Assembly: GCF_007859855.1 (NCBI RefSeq)
Contig: NZ_SJPK01000016.1
Coordinates: forward strand, 54,607 to 100,550
Direction of reading: 5' to 3'
DNA: 45,944 nt
From: Allorhodopirellula solitaria
GTDB lineage: Bacteria > Planctomycetota > Planctomycetia > Pirellulales > Pirellulaceae
The notes beneath the pieces are model-generated. The model was not told the DNA's origin. It did not search any database and saw only the letters and a program-made list of their open reading frames with translations. Position numbers and translations under genes: made by a program. Numbering within the stretch: the first letter of the stretch is position 1; every line of letters starts with the position of its first letter. Positions 25,216 to 34,383 of this stretch are shown here, piece by piece.

Positions 25216-26643
25216 ATGAAATCGTCCGACATCGTGATTACCGGCGTGGGCATGGTGTCGTCGATCGGGGTCGGCCGCGAGGCGTTTACTAAGGCTCTGC
25301 TCAACGGCGACAGCGGGGTGCGGCACTTCGACGAACAAGCGACGGCGTCGAGCGAAGACGTGGTGCTGCAATATCGAACCGAGAACGGCAACCTCGAACT
25401 TGTCGGTGAAACAGCCGTCGTTGCCGGACTGGTTGACTTCAATGCCAAACAGTTCGTCACACCGCGGAAGGCGCTCAAGGTCATGTGCCGCGAGATTCAA
25501 ACGGCTTACGCCGCCTCGCAACTCGCGGTCAAGGACGCTGGTTTACACGCCTATCTGCCCGCCGAACCCGCGGCCGAGCCATCGTCGCAGACCCCCTGTT
25601 ACACCGAGAGCGGCAAGATCCAGAGCCATCGGATCGGCACTGTTTTTGGAAGCGAACTGCTCTACGGGCCACCCTTGGAACTCAGCGACGCCTATGCCGA
25701 CAGCGTCGATTCCGATGGTGTGTTCGACCCCAGTGAGTTTGGTAACTCAGCCATGCGGCACATCACGCCGCTCTGGTTGTTGAAGTACCTGCCTAACATG
25801 CCGGCGTGTCACTACAGCATCGTGCTCAACGCCCACGGACCGAACAACTCGCTCACGGTCGGCGACGTCTCAGGGGCCGCTGCCCTGATCGAAGCTTGTG
25901 GTTACTTGCATCGCGGGATCGCTGATTTCCTCGTCGTCAGCGCCAGCGGCACTCGATTGAATGCGACCCGGGCATCGTTTACCGAGGACCAACCGCTCGC
26001 GACCGTGGTCGATCCGATCGCCCGCACCAGCCGTCCGCACGCGGTCGACGCCGACGGTTTGGTCCGCGGTGAGGGCGCCGGAGGACTGGTCCTCGAACGA
26101 GCCGATACGGCTGAGGCGCGAGGAGCCAAGCCACTGGCGCGGGTACTCGGTTTTGCATCCCGATTCATCGGATCGCCGGCATTCGTCTCCGGCGACCGCA
26201 ACGCCGATATTCGCCCCGATGCCGGTCGGGGATCCGCTGCGGCAATCGTTGCAGCCATGGAGGGCGCGCTCGCCGACGCGGCAATGGAAGCCCACCAAGT
26301 TGGCGCCGTGGTAGGACATGCTGCGGGCGATCCAGTCCTCGATGCCTGTGAACGCGAAGCGTTGACACAGGTACTGCCCAACGCCGCAGTCATCCTGCCT
26401 GCCACGCTGCTCGGCCACACCGGTGCGGCCAGCGGCATGATGGGGCTACTCGCCGGCTGCGTTTGCCTGCAAACCAAACAGATCCCACCGGTGCCGCACG
26501 CCGACCTGTGTCAGAGCAGCGGGGGTGCTGATATCGAGCCCCTCAACGTCAGCGATCAGCTTCGGCCGCTCGAGAGTCCTATCGTAATGGTCATCACGCA
26601 CACCTCTCCGGGACACGCCATCGCCGTGATCCTGACCGCCTGA
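25216..26643 (+). CDS. Ketosynthase-fold (FabF-like) protein lacking the catalytic Cys
   Basis: A 475-residue protein with the beta-ketoacyl-ACP synthase fold along its length: VITGVGMVSSIGVGREAF at the start, LLKYLPNMPACHYSI, and SRPHAVDADGLVRGEGAGGLVLERAD. Lined up with FabF (GPSISIATACTSG), the matching line is GPNNSLTVGDVSG, so the nucleophilic Cys position is Asp217. Both catalytic-type His remain (VGHAAGD, His368; LLGHTGAASG, His401), but the Lys before the second His is Ala396. Loss of Cys is known in chain-length factors and decarboxylating partners of true ketosynthases. No active partner, acyl carrier protein or transferase is next to it. Condensing activity is unlikely. Confidence 0.85.
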   Translation: MKSSDIVITGVGMVSSIGVGREAFTKALLNGDSGVRHFDEQATASSEDVVLQYRTENGNLELVGETAVVAGLVDFNAKQFVTPRKALKVMCREIQTAYAASQLAVKDAGLHAYLPAEPAAEPSSQTPCYTESGKIQSHRIGTVFGSELLYGPPLELSDAYADSVDSDGVFDPSEFGNSAMRHITPLWLLKYLPNMPACHYSIVLNAHGPNNSLTVGDVSGAAALIEACGYLHRGIADFLVVSASGTRLNATRASFTEDQPLATVVDPIARTSRPHAVDADGLVRGEGAGGLVLERADTAEARGAKPLARVLGFASRFIGSPAFVSGDRNADIRPDAGRGSAAAIVAAMEGALADAAMEAHQVGAVVGHAAGDPVLDACEREALTQVLPNAAVILPATLLGHTGAASGMMGLLAGCVCLQTKQIPPVPHADLCQSSGGADIEPLNVSDQLRPLESPIVMVITHTSPGHAIAVILTA

Positions 26644-26682
26644 GCGAGGGCACCTGTCTCCCATCAGGACGACCGGCTCCCG

Positions 26683-27510
26683 TCACAAGCGGAAGCGGAT
26701 GGGCAGTACCTCTTCGGTTTCAATCGGCACGCCAAAGCGAGTGGCGGGTTTGCCATGCCACTTGGAAACCGCAGCCAACGCGGCCTCATCGAGGAGCTGA
26801 CTCCCACTGGATCGCAGCACAACGGCCCGACGAACTCGGCCCTGCCGGTCGATCGAAAGCCTTAACATCGTCGTGCCTTCCAGCCGCTGTGCGACTGCGG
26901 CGGCCGGATACTCAGGCATCGGATTGGAATCGAACTCAACCTCCGTCGCTTCCAATCCAGCCATCGGGTTGACCGCGGGCGTGGCAACAGTAGCCATCGC
27001 CGTAGTCGCTCGACGCCGCCGCGGGCGTTTCGGTTTGATGTCCGACACCGTGGGTCGCTCCGCCGAAGTGGCAACCCGCTCGAGCGGCGCCTTAGCGTCT
27101 TGCGTCGCGCTCGGGATGGTCTCTTGCCGGGCTGCATCGAGAGCCGGCAACCTTTCCTTCATGCGATCGAGCCCGTTGTCAGCGCGAACAAGCCGTTTCA
27201 TCTCTCGCCGTTGATCAAGGTCCGTGCGTTTGGGCGGCGGCGTCCGAAGCAGCTCAACGGGTCGTTTCACTGGCTTTTCTTCGGCTGTTTCTTCGGATAT
27301 TTCCGCTGGCAATTTTACGCTCTCCGGTGGCGAGTCCGCAGTCGAGCCAGCGGCGCCAAGTGTCATTTCGATCGCAATGACCTGGCGTTGGCCGCTGGTG
27401 CGAAATCGCTCCAAAGCCGAGACCGGAATCCACATCAAGCCCAACGTCACAACCGCATGCGCGGCGAGCGACACGAACGTGGAACGCTGGTTGGAAATGG
27501 ACCGATTCAC
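26683..27510 (-). CDS. tonB: TonB-like energy transducer
   Basis: Passes proton-motive energy from the inner membrane to outer membrane receptors. GTG at 27510 was chosen because it starts a short basic N-terminus and the membrane anchor (STFVSLAAHAVVTLGLMWIPVSAL). A Pro/Glu/Lys-rich middle follows (EEKPVKRPVELLRTPPPKR). The TonB C-terminal domain is at the end: MPEYPAAAVAQRLEGTTMLRLSIDRQGRVRRAVVLRSSG, then SKWHGKPA. The product has 275 residues, a usual length. It is divergent from the receptor gene at 27834. ExbB and ExbD are not in the window. Confidence 0.88.
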   Translation of the reverse strand: MNRSISNQRSTFVSLAAHAVVTLGLMWIPVSALERFRTSGQRQVIAIEMTLGAAGSTADSPPESVKLPAEISEETAEEKPVKRPVELLRTPPPKRTDLDQRREMKRLVRADNGLDRMKERLPALDAARQETIPSATQDAKAPLERVATSAERPTVSDIKPKRPRRRRATTAMATVATPAVNPMAGLEATEVEFDSNPMPEYPAAAVAQRLEGTTMLRLSIDRQGRVRRAVVLRSSGSQLLDEAALAAVSKWHGKPATRFGVPIETEEVLPIRFRL

Positions 27511-27833
27511 GTCCGTCAGTATAGCTATTGTGTCGCTCGAAGGCGAAGGTGATGAACGGTGATCTGCTCCTGGATTTTCGCCCAGAAGGACGCCGGCGGG
27601 GTCTGTTCGGCCAAAGATGGCGAACATTTCGCCCCGGGTGGTGGAATCTTCGCCGACAACCCCGCTGCGTCCTGTTGAGTTCCGTTTTTTAGCGTTAATC
27701 CCATGGCAACGGCGCGGATGCATTGAAGCGATCAAATCACGTTTACCGATTCTGAAGGTGGTCACCCCCCTTGGGGTGAATTGCTAGGCAGGCATCCCAT
27801 CGTGAACCAACCGCTCGACTACGGAATCGAATC
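27511..27833. promoter_or_regulatory. Divergent tonB/receptor control region with a hairpin
   Basis: This 323-base gap separates two divergent GTG-started genes. It holds a perfect hairpin TCACCCC-CCTT-GGGGTGA at 27762-27779, about 55 bases before the receptor start. No clear Fur box, cobalamin riboswitch core or -35/-10 pair was seen. Confidence 0.4.
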
Positions 27834-30275
27834 GTGAAGTTATCAACCCGACTCATCCTGACGCTCTTGCCGACGCTGGCCACGACCGCACTCGCCGATG
27901 AGCCCTTCGGCGCGTCCGGGCGGCAGCTGTCGCTGACAAACGCCCTGCAGCAGATCGACACCCCCACCCTCCCTGAAATTGAAATTCGGCCGCCCGAGAC
28001 GAGTGATTCAGCCCCGCCCACCGACGCGGTATCCCCGCCGAGCGCCGGCGCGAACACGGATCCGCCGGCGAGTGCTGGCTTGGATCCAGCGACCCCATCG
28101 GATCCTCTCACCGATATCCCAGCAGCGGATTCGAGCAACGCAGGCCAAACCAGTAATAGCGACTCTGATTCGCCGAACGCCACCACCCCAGACGCACCAT
28201 GGAGCGATTCCTTTGAGTCGCTGAGCGAGCAGACCTTTGGTGGCACGATGAGCAATCCGACCGGTCTCAACAGCGTCCTGCGGACCGAGTCGAACCTGTT
28301 CGACTCGCCCCGACTCGGCACCATTATCGACCAAGAGGAACTCGACCGACGTCACGCATCGACCGTCTACCGAGCCTTGCAGAACGAGGTCGGCGTGATG
28401 CTGCAACAAACCGGTAACGGTCAAGTCTCTCCTTTCATTCGAGGTCTCACTGGCCAGCAAATCCTCGTCCTCATCGACGGCATTCGTATGAACACCAGTG
28501 TGCTGAGGCCGGGGCCCAACCAGTACACGGCGACAATCGATCCCGGCTCTCTTTCTCGAATCGAGGTCATCCGGGGTGCGGAATCCGCACTGTGGGGGAG
28601 TGACGCAATCGGGGGCGTGATCAATTTCGTCACCCGGTCAGCCGATCCGCTTCGTGGTGACTACGCCAGTCCTCAGTTCACGCAGTACTACAGCACGGCG
28701 GAAGCATCCTCGTACACACGAACCGGTTTCAGTGGATGGTATGGCGCCACCGGCGTCAGCGGCGGCATCTCTTACCTCGATGTCGGCAACCTCGATCGTG
28801 GCGGTGATCTCGGACGCCAACCAGGCACCGACTACAAACAGTACGCGGGCGATGTCAAACTGCAGCGGATGCTGACCGACGACCACTTGCTGACATTCGC
28901 CATGCAGCATTTCGAACAGAACGACCTTAAACGCAGCGACCGCTTTCTCCCGTTCGTGCTCGGCCCCGCCTCCAATGGGGACGTCCCGACTCAACGTCCG
29001 ACTGTTTTCGATCCGCAACAGCGAGATCTGATTTATGGACGCTTAGAAGGACTGCTTCCCGACGACGCGTACCTGGCCAACGCCTACTCGGTAACCCTCT
29101 CTGGTATGCGTACCAAAGAAGCGAGCATCGTTGACCATTACGCCGACAATGATCCCGATTCGGTACCGACTCGGCGGGAAATCGGGGAATTCGATGATTG
29201 GGGATGGGGCACCACGATGTCATTGATCAAAGACCTTGATGACTACGGGAAACTGACCTACGGCACGGACTACTACGACGAGTCCATCGATGCTCAACGC
29301 GTCCGCATCGATGACCCCACCCAAGCTGGCGCTGCTCCCGTTCCCGATGATCCTCAGTACCCTGACGACTCGCAGGCCGACCGGGTGGGTGTCTATGGAT
29401 CCTGGAATGTTGACGTCACCCAACGGCTCAACGCGACCACGTCTGTGCGATACGAGAACATCAATATTTCCGCGTCGCCCGAATTTGACACACTGGGCAA
29501 ACAGTATTTCCAACGCACCTATCAAGACTGGGTGGCAAGCCTCGGGCTCTCTTACAAACTGAGCCGCGAGTGGCGGTTGGTCGGAGGCTACTACGAAGGC
29601 TTCCGAGCCCCCACGATCGACGACCTGACCGCGAACAAGACTTTCCTGCAGAACGACCAGTCAACTCCCTTGATAGGAAACCTGGACGTCGAGCCAGAAC
29701 ACAGCAAAACGTACGAGGTGGGCTTGAAGTTCAACTATGACAGGCTGCGTCTGCAAGTCACCGAGTTCTGGACGGACTTTGACAGTTTCATTGACCGCGA
29801 GGTGATCGATGGACAGCGATTCTTGACGAACCAAGAAGCAAAAATCAACGGTACCGAGCTGGCAGGAGAATACTTGCTCGATCGCAACATCGCTCTGTAT
29901 GGCAACTTCTTCTACACCTACGGGAATAACACGACACGCGACGACCCTCTCTCCCGCATCCCACCCATGCAAGGCACACTGGGGCTGAGATTCACCGAGC
30001 CGTCGCTCGGTGGGTACGTCGATGTCTACACATGGATGGTCGATCGAGCCGATCGCTACGCAGAGTCTAATTTGGGAGACGTTCGATTCATCGCCGGAGG
30101 GACGCCGGGATACGCGACACTGAACGTGCGAACAGGGCGATCATTCGGCGATGCGCGCCAACATCGCGTTTCCGTTGCGATCGAAAACATCACTGACAAG
30201 TACTACCGCGTGCTCGGCAGCGGAGTCGACGGCCCCGGCTTCAACGCGGTCTTCGGCTACCAGTACGAGATGTGA
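27834..30275 (+). CDS. TonB-dependent outer membrane receptor
   Basis: An 813-residue receptor for active import of a scarce ligand. GTG at 27834 starts a signal peptide (MKLSTRLILTLLPTLATTALA). A possible TonB box is LPEIEIRPP (residues 47-54). About 100 Pro/Ser/Thr/Asp-rich residues come before the plug, which starts near residue 160 (GTIIDQEELDRRHAS). The plug has VSPFIRGLTGQQILVLIDGIRMN and RIEVIRGAESALWGSDAIGGVINFVTR, as in BtuB/haem/colicin I receptor relatives. Barrel strands rich in alternating aromatics run to the C-terminus, which ends FGYQYEM rather than in Phe. The ligand is unknown. Confidence 0.92.
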   Translation: MKLSTRLILTLLPTLATTALADEPFGASGRQLSLTNALQQIDTPTLPEIEIRPPETSDSAPPTDAVSPPSAGANTDPPASAGLDPATPSDPLTDIPAADSSNAGQTSNSDSDSPNATTPDAPWSDSFESLSEQTFGGTMSNPTGLNSVLRTESNLFDSPRLGTIIDQEELDRRHASTVYRALQNEVGVMLQQTGNGQVSPFIRGLTGQQILVLIDGIRMNTSVLRPGPNQYTATIDPGSLSRIEVIRGAESALWGSDAIGGVINFVTRSADPLRGDYASPQFTQYYSTAEASSYTRTGFSGWYGATGVSGGISYLDVGNLDRGGDLGRQPGTDYKQYAGDVKLQRMLTDDHLLTFAMQHFEQNDLKRSDRFLPFVLGPASNGDVPTQRPTVFDPQQRDLIYGRLEGLLPDDAYLANAYSVTLSGMRTKEASIVDHYADNDPDSVPTRREIGEFDDWGWGTTMSLIKDLDDYGKLTYGTDYYDESIDAQRVRIDDPTQAGAAPVPDDPQYPDDSQADRVGVYGSWNVDVTQRLNATTSVRYENINISASPEFDTLGKQYFQRTYQDWVASLGLSYKLSREWRLVGGYYEGFRAPTIDDLTANKTFLQNDQSTPLIGNLDVEPEHSKTYEVGLKFNYDRLRLQVTEFWTDFDSFIDREVIDGQRFLTNQEAKINGTELAGEYLLDRNIALYGNFFYTYGNNTTRDDPLSRIPPMQGTLGLRFTEPSLGGYVDVYTWMVDRADRYAESNLGDVRFIAGGTPGYATLNVRTGRSFGDARQHRVSVAIENITDKYYRVLGSGVDGPGFNAVFGYQYEM

Positions 30276-30440
30276 TCCGAGGTGGCTAGGGTCAGCAGAT
30301 TGCGAATCGCACTCGATAGATCTGGACGCCCCCCGGCAGTCTGGTCGTCGAGAGGGGCAGATTGCTCTAAACTGCAGGAGTAGGGGGTCGCTAGAAAAAC
30401 GACCCCATGACGAAGCATTTCCATCCATTTTCGGAACAAT

Positions 30441-31703
30441 ATGTCTACTGAGCTAGCTGAAACCTGTCTCGAAATCGCTACAGCTGCGAAAGCCGCCTCG
30501 CGCCAATTGGCGGCGCTCGACACGACAATCAAAGACCGTTGGTTGCTCGATTCTGCCGACGCGCTGATCGCGGCCACCGATGCCATTCTGGCGGCCAATG
30601 AGAAGGATCTCGCAGCGGCCCCGGACTACGGCCTCACCGACGCCAGCGTCGATCGATTGCGACTCAACGCGGAGCGGATTGAAGGAATCGCGACGGGGCT
30701 GCGCGAAATCGCGGCCTTGAATGACCCCATCGGCGAAGTCCTCGATGGCTTCACCCGCCCAGGTGGAATGCGAATTGAAAAACGCCGCGTGCCGCTGGGT
30801 GTGGTCTTCTTCATCTACGAAAGCCGGCCCAATGTCACCGCCGATGCGGCGGGAATCTGCGTCAAGAGCGGCAATGCCGTGATCTTGCGAGGCGGCAAAG
30901 AGGCCATGCATAGCAGCCAAGCGATCGTCAACGTGCTTGCCGAAGTGGCTCGCAAGGTCGGTGTCCCTGAAAAAGCGGTTCAGTTGGTCGCTACGACCGA
31001 CCGAGCGGCCGTCGGACACTTCCTGAAAATGGATAAACAGATTGACGTCACCATCCCCCGCGGTGGCGAGGGGCTGATTCGACGCGTGGCCAGCGAAGCC
31101 ACTATGCCGGTGATTAAGCACTACCACGGGAATTGTCACGTTTACGTCGACTCCGAAGCCGACGTGGAAATGGCAGTGGACGTGGTCGAGAACGCGAAAT
31201 GCCATCGCCTGGGCGTCTGCAACGCATGCGAATCCCTGCTCGTTCACGAGCAGATCGCTGGCGACGCACTGCCCAAAATCGCCGAGCGACTCTCCGCCCG
31301 TGGAATCGAGCTGCGGGTCGACGATCGGGCTGCCAAACTCGTCAGCAACGGTGTCCCTGCGACCCCGGAAGACTTCGCAACGGAGTACCTCGGACCAACG
31401 ATCAGCATCGCGATCGTCGATTCCCTCGACGCGGCTATCGACCACATCGCCGAGTACGGTTCGGGTCACACCGAGGCAATCGTTACCAATAATATTGCCA
31501 ATGCGGAGAAGTTCACTGAACGGGTCGATAGCGCGGCCGTGATGGTCAACGCCAGCACCCGGTTTAACGACGGCGGGATGTTCGGGTTGGGAGCTGAAAT
31601 CGGAATTTCCACCGATAAGTTTCACGCCCGTGGCCCATGCGGCTTGCGGGAACTGACCAGCTACAAGTACATCGTACGTGGCAACGGTCATCTACGCAGC
31701 TGA
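30441..31703 (+). CDS. proA: Glutamate-5-semialdehyde dehydrogenase (gamma-glutamyl phosphate reductase)
   Basis: Second enzyme of proline synthesis: reduces gamma-glutamyl phosphate with NADPH. It has 420 residues, the usual length, with the family blocks RRVPLGVVFFIYESRPNVTADAAGICVKSGNAVILRGGKE, VIKHYHGNCHVYVD, and the catalytic Cys in LGVCNACESLLVHE, then FGLGAEIGISTDKFHARGPCGLRELTSYKY at the end. It is cytoplasmic. proB is not in the window. The fliM-like gene starts eight bases after the stop. Confidence 0.97.
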   Translation: MSTELAETCLEIATAAKAASRQLAALDTTIKDRWLLDSADALIAATDAILAANEKDLAAAPDYGLTDASVDRLRLNAERIEGIATGLREIAALNDPIGEVLDGFTRPGGMRIEKRRVPLGVVFFIYESRPNVTADAAGICVKSGNAVILRGGKEAMHSSQAIVNVLAEVARKVGVPEKAVQLVATTDRAAVGHFLKMDKQIDVTIPRGGEGLIRRVASEATMPVIKHYHGNCHVYVDSEADVEMAVDVVENAKCHRLGVCNACESLLVHEQIAGDALPKIAERLSARGIELRVDDRAAKLVSNGVPATPEDFATEYLGPTISIAIVDSLDAAIDHIAEYGSGHTEAIVTNNIANAEKFTERVDSAAVMVNASTRFNDGGMFGLGAEIGISTDKFHARGPCGLRELTSYKYIVRGNGHLRS

Positions 31704-31711
31704 GGTTTTTC

Positions 31712-32896
31712 ATGTCCGCCGAATCGCTAAGCCCCAATCAAGTCGAAAATTTGCTCAAAGCAATGGAATCGGCCCATGGGGGCGAGAACGCCTGTGCAGG
31801 CGATCGGGCGGCCGAGCAGCAAAGTGCTGTTGGAAAGTCACTTAGCGAAACATCCGGACGCGAGCCGCCAGCAACACCAGCCGCCGCGGAAACCGGCAGT
31901 GTGCCTGCCCCGGCTGGATCGCACGGATCCGAGCCTACCGTGCCAGCCGGCGATCGGGGATCGTCCCCGTCCGTCACCCCCTACGATTTCAGAAGCCCCG
32001 ACCGCGTCGGCAAGGAGCAATTGCAAACGCTCTGGTCGCTGCACGAGACCGTCGCCGAGAGTTTCGCGCTCTCGGCGTCGGAATTGCTGCGGGTGTCGCT
32101 CGATGTCAAAGTGCTCAGCGTCCAGCCTGCGGACTACGCGACGTTTGTGGCATCGCGGGAGAAGCCGACCTGCCTCAGCGTGATCGCGCCCACGCCGCTC
32201 GACGGCAAGTGGCTACTCGATATGCCGTCATCTCTCGCCTTCGCAATCATCGACCGCATGCTCGGTGGTGATCCCATTCCGGGTGAAGTGCCCCCCAGAC
32301 CCCTGACAGAGATCGAGAATCGCTTAATCTCGCGACTGGTCGCGTTGTTCATCGAGCCGCTGGCTCCCGCCTGGAACGCGATCCTCACGCTGAATCCCAC
32401 GCTCGAGTCGATCGAAAGTCGGCCCCACCAAGCTCAAGTGGCACGGCCCGATGAGACCATTATCCAGACGGACTTTGAGATTCAATGGGGCACCCACCGG
32501 GAGACGATCACCCTGTGCATCCCCTACCGCACCATCGAAACGTACCGTGATCGGCTTGCTCATGCCGGGATGCAAGAGCCAACCGATCGTGCGGGCGCGG
32601 ATTTCACGCGGGGACAGATTGCCGAGAGAATGGATGCAGCCAACGTGAGTGTCGTCGTGTCGCTCGCCCATAGCCGGATCAAGACGAGCGATCTGCTCGG
32701 GCTCACCGTGGGCGACATCATCACGACCGAACAAGCTACCGACGCCCCCTTGGAACTGGCAATCCAGGACGTGCCCAAGTTCCATGCCAGCGCCGGTGCG
32801 TACCAAGGCCAGAAGGCGGCCCAAGTGCAATCGATGATCGATCCGAAACGGCGTCGACGCCCTAGCGGTGAGGCTGCCGAGACCGAGTGCAAATAA
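31712..32896 (+). CDS. fliM: Flagellar motor switch protein FliM-like
   Basis: Part of the flagellar C-ring; FliM binds CheY-P and links FliG to FliN. The 394-residue product begins with an LSPNQVENLLKAM motif, the counterpart of the FliM LSQxEIDxLL start. A low-complexity linker of about 80 residues follows, then the middle domain (YDFRSPDRVGKEQLQTLWSLHETVAESFALSASELLRVSLDVKV; FAIIDRMLGG) and a C-terminal SpoA-like domain (DLLGLTVGDIITTEQ). ATG at 31712 was chosen because it lies right before that motif. It follows proA by eight bases. No other flagellar gene is in the window. The linker is longer than usual. Confidence 0.9.
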   Translation: MSAESLSPNQVENLLKAMESAHGGENACAGDRAAEQQSAVGKSLSETSGREPPATPAAAETGSVPAPAGSHGSEPTVPAGDRGSSPSVTPYDFRSPDRVGKEQLQTLWSLHETVAESFALSASELLRVSLDVKVLSVQPADYATFVASREKPTCLSVIAPTPLDGKWLLDMPSSLAFAIIDRMLGGDPIPGEVPPRPLTEIENRLISRLVALFIEPLAPAWNAILTLNPTLESIESRPHQAQVARPDETIIQTDFEIQWGTHRETITLCIPYRTIETYRDRLAHAGMQEPTDRAGADFTRGQIAERMDAANVSVVVSLAHSRIKTSDLLGLTVGDIITTEQATDAPLELAIQDVPKFHASAGAYQGQKAAQVQSMIDPKRRRRPSGEAAETECK

Positions 32897-33069
32897 GGTT
32901 GCCCGGTCGGGTAACGAGGGCATCGAGCACTCAGGTGAGCAAGTTTTTTTCAATTCGACTTGCGGGATTCTGCGAAAAAAACCTATAGCTGCGAGCATCA
33001 CATGCCGACAGGCCCGCGTTTGTCGCCTGCGACCGTACGACGCCGCTCCTCCTGCTCCACGAATTCATC

Positions 33070-34371
33070 ATGCGACGCAATCCGATCCCATTGGCCTCCT
33101 CTACACGAAACCTCTTCGGAAGGCTTGCCTGCGTCGGGGCGATAGTGACACCTGTGGTTTTCCTCTTCGCTCTGTGCGTCTCAGGAGTCGCGGGGCAAGG
33201 CCCCACGCTGCCGGCGAGTTCCGTCTCCGGCCAGCCGTCGACGCAGCCGCAAGGTTCGTCGCAACAAGGAGGTTTCGTTCCGCGTGCCGACACGCCTCCG
33301 AGCCTGCAAGCAGCGCCCGCACAGAACACCCCCTCAGGCGGTTCATCAGGTCGCCTCAGCGATGGCGGCGAGTTGCCGCGCGGTGCCGGCCAAGAACTGC
33401 GGGTCTATGACCTGCGCCCCTACACCGGCTACCTCACCAAAGAGGATAGTCCTCACCAAGCGGTCGTGGACTGGATCGTTCGCGAAACTGGAACCGATGT
33501 CTGGCACACCGAGCCGTTTGGTTTCATGACCGCTGACCGAGACGAGTTGACCGTCTATCACACCAACGAAATGCATCAAGCCATCGCGGGCATCGTTGAT
33601 CGCTTCGTCGCCGGCGACAAGGACCCGCAAGTCATGAACTTGAAGGTGATGACCGTCGGCAGCCCGAATTGGCGGAGCCGCGCCCACATGCTGATGCAGC
33701 ACGTCAACGTGCAAACGCCCGGCATCCAAGCCTGGTTGCTGACCAAAGAGAATGCCGCTCTCGTGATGAACCTGTTGCGGCAACGCACCGACGTGAGGCA
33801 AGTGCAAGCTGTCGATATCGTTGCCCACAACGGCCAGACCAAGAAATTGTCGCACACGCGTGGCCGAAACTATGTCCTCAACGTCAAACATTCGCCTGCC
33901 GGTTGGCCTCCCTACGAGCCCGAGACGGGCGAGATCCAGGAAGGCTACCAACTCGAACTGAGCCCGCTGCTGAGCATCGATGGCCGCACGCTCGACTGCG
34001 TCATTAATGCAAACATCGATCAAGTCGACAAATTCGTCCCCGTGGAGCTGGATCTGCCGCTGCCCAACCAACAGGTTCACCGAACGAAAATCGACGTGCC
34101 CCAACTGGTAAGCTGGCGTTTGCACGAGCGATTCCGCTGGCCATCGGACATGGTATTGCTGCTGTCCTGTGGTGTTGTCGCAAGCCCGGATCGCGAACAG
34201 GCAGCGATTCCGTTCCTCGACCTCGCGTCGATCACGGGCGCCACCGCCGGCCGCGCCGATGCTCTGATGTTCGTAGAGTTCCGCGGCAAGGCATCGCAGA
34301 ACTTGACACAGACCCCCATGGTGCCCCAGGTCAGCAGCCGCGTCTCGTCGCCGAATCGCGGCCGATATTAA
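33070..34371 (+). CDS. Exported protein of unknown function, possible secretin-like N0 region
   Basis: A 433-residue protein with a signal-type N-terminus (basic start, then VGAIVTPVVFLFALCVSGVAG) and about 75 Gln/Ser/Pro-rich residues. A conserved-looking domain follows: LRVYDLRPYTGYLTKEDSPHQAVVDWIVRETG, ending with DELTVYHTNEMHQAIAGIVDRF. This resembles the N0-type fold of secretins. A beta-rich second half ends with MVLLLSCGVVASPD, placed where secretins have their last strand, but the secretin signature is absent. The role is unknown. It converges on the TPR-membrane gene with a 12-base gap. It is clearly real by its length and signal peptide. Confidence 0.7.
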   Translation: MRRNPIPLASSTRNLFGRLACVGAIVTPVVFLFALCVSGVAGQGPTLPASSVSGQPSTQPQGSSQQGGFVPRADTPPSLQAAPAQNTPSGGSSGRLSDGGELPRGAGQELRVYDLRPYTGYLTKEDSPHQAVVDWIVRETGTDVWHTEPFGFMTADRDELTVYHTNEMHQAIAGIVDRFVAGDKDPQVMNLKVMTVGSPNWRSRAHMLMQHVNVQTPGIQAWLLTKENAALVMNLLRQRTDVRQVQAVDIVAHNGQTKKLSHTRGRNYVLNVKHSPAGWPPYEPETGEIQEGYQLELSPLLSIDGRTLDCVINANIDQVDKFVPVELDLPLPNQQVHRTKIDVPQLVSWRLHERFRWPSDMVLLLSCGVVASPDREQAAIPFLDLASITGATAGRADALMFVEFRGKASQNLTQTPMVPQVSSRVSSPNRGRY

Positions 34372-34383
34372 CGGCCACGTCCT

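Noticed and set aside
27511-27833. Cobalamin riboswitch or Fur site before the receptor
   Set aside because: No B12-box core, no AT-rich inverted Fur motif; only a plain hairpin was found.
30453-31691. Minus-strand frame of 412 codons opposite proA
   Set aside because: Fully antisense to a highly conserved enzyme gene and without any motif.
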